From Chloroflexota bacterium (GTDB lineage: Bacteria; Chloroflexota; Dehalococcoidia; Dehalococcoidales; WRFJ01): a stretch of DNA of 5,797 bases. The notes beneath the pieces were generated by a model, which was given only the letters and a program-made list of their open reading frames with translations, was not told the origin of the DNA and did not search any database. Made by a program: the position numbers and the translations under genes. This document shows, piece after piece, positions 5,325-5,797 of this stretch; the stretch's first letter is position 1, and each line of letters opens with the position of its first letter. Where the stretch lies: the NCBI GenBank assembly GCA_009778865.1, contig WRFJ01000063.1, forward strand, positions 1 to 5,797, read 5' to 3'.

Positions 5325-5797
5325 TGCAGATACCGCAACGACAGGCCAAGATAGCTTATCCGCAAGTTTCTCTTTTGCCCAAAACTTTGACTTGTTTGCA
5401 GAAAAATGGTCTGTATCCTCTTTACTGTCATCAGGCACAGTCTGTGGATCTAGATAGAGAAAAATGTAATCTTGTTGTCGCTACGCCTTCTGCTTCCGGC
5501 AAGACTATGTGTTATAACATTCCTGTTATGCAGGTTGTTGAACGAGAGCGCTTTGCTACTGCTCTTTATATTTTTCCCACCAAAGCTTTGGCTCAAGATC
5601 AACTACGGCGCTTAAAAGAACTTTTTATTCCCGATTTTCTTAAAGATGAGCAGATTGCTGCTTACGATGGTTCTACCAGTCAACATTTAAGATCCGATAT
5701 TCGTCGAAACGTGCGTATTATGCTCACTAATCCCGATATGTTAAATAGTGGCATATTGCCGTACCATCAAAATTTTGCACGTTTTTTACGCCACTTG
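5246..5797 (+). CDS. DEAD/DEAH-box helicase, YprA/MrfA-like, N-terminal part (cut by window edge)
   Basis: 184 codons are open to the right edge of what is normally a gene of 700 or more codons. It is a superfamily 2 ATP-dependent helicase. The order of motifs is Y-x-H-Q (60-63, in the place of the Q motif), Walker A TPSASGKT (80-87, with Lys86), motif Ia PTKALAQDQL (111-120), YDGST (140-144) and motif Ib TNPDML (161-166) followed by GILPYHQNFARFLRHL. That last stretch is characteristic of the YprA family, whose Bacillus member MrfA acts in DNA repair of mitomycin damage. The DEAH box and C-terminal half lie outside the window. The ATG at 5246 is the first after an in-frame stop (5240-5242), and the family-like N-terminus (HYKEQAVSIVQIPQRQAKIAY, cited from about residue 18) begins soon after. 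Met14 at 5285 is the alternative. No clear Shine-Dalgarno precedes either. The gene is divergent from rpsO and functionally unrelated to it. Confidence 0.9.
   Translation, partial: MVFSNLYNFSGLLMQSRHYKEQAVSIVQIPQRQAKIAYPQVSLLPKTLTCLQKNGLYPLYCHQAQSVDLDREKCNLVVATPSASGKTMCYNIPVMQVVERERFATALYIFPTKALAQDQLRRLKELFIPDFLKDEQIAAYDGSTSQHLRSDIRRNVRIMLTNPDMLNSGILPYHQNFARFLRHL

Overview
The window reads as an ordinary bacterial chromosome of moderate to low G+C (judged by eye, not counted). Gene content and protein style point to Bacillota, most plausibly a Clostridia or Negativicutes relative. The evidence is that ribosomal protein S15 and PNPase lie directly upstream of dapB, asd and dapA, an association I know from that phylum, and that the PNPase and aspartate-semialdehyde dehydrogenase resemble Gram-positive forms. 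The phylum is an inference; no 16S or other decisive marker is present.

Leftward block (minus strand, about 4957 down to 1). An extended -10 promoter near 4930 starts rpsO (S15, TTG start), followed after 34 bases by pnp (polyribonucleotide phosphorylase, GTG start). A 112-base gap then holds an AT-rich palindrome on the pnp stop codon, a G/C-stemmed hairpin with a short U-rich tail (likely terminator), and a possible promoter reusing the same bases. After it come dapB, asd and dapA, tightly packed (9 and 1 bases apart). dapA runs off the left edge with 169 codons visible. Asd, DapA and DapB are consecutive enzymes of the diaminopimelate/lysine branch: aspartyl phosphate to aspartate semialdehyde, then to hydroxy-tetrahydrodipicolinate, then to tetrahydrodipicolinate. 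The first half of the block serves translation and RNA decay; the second supplies cell-wall diaminopimelate and lysine.

Divergent region (about 4892-5245). This roughly 300-base stretch separates rpsO from a rightward gene. It contains the rpsO promoter, several inverted repeats that I cannot assign to any known RNA family, and a possible 43-codon membrane-peptide ORF with a good ribosome binding site.

Rightward gene (plus strand, 5246 to the right edge). This is the N-terminal 184 codons of a superfamily 2 DEAD/DEAH-box helicase of the YprA/MrfA type. It lacks a clear Shine-Dalgarno sequence, and an extended -10-like motif sits where it would start the mRNA at the ATG itself.

I found no mobile element, CRISPR array, tRNA or rRNA. 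The known genes are conventional; the least explained part is the intergenic stretch around 5000-5245.
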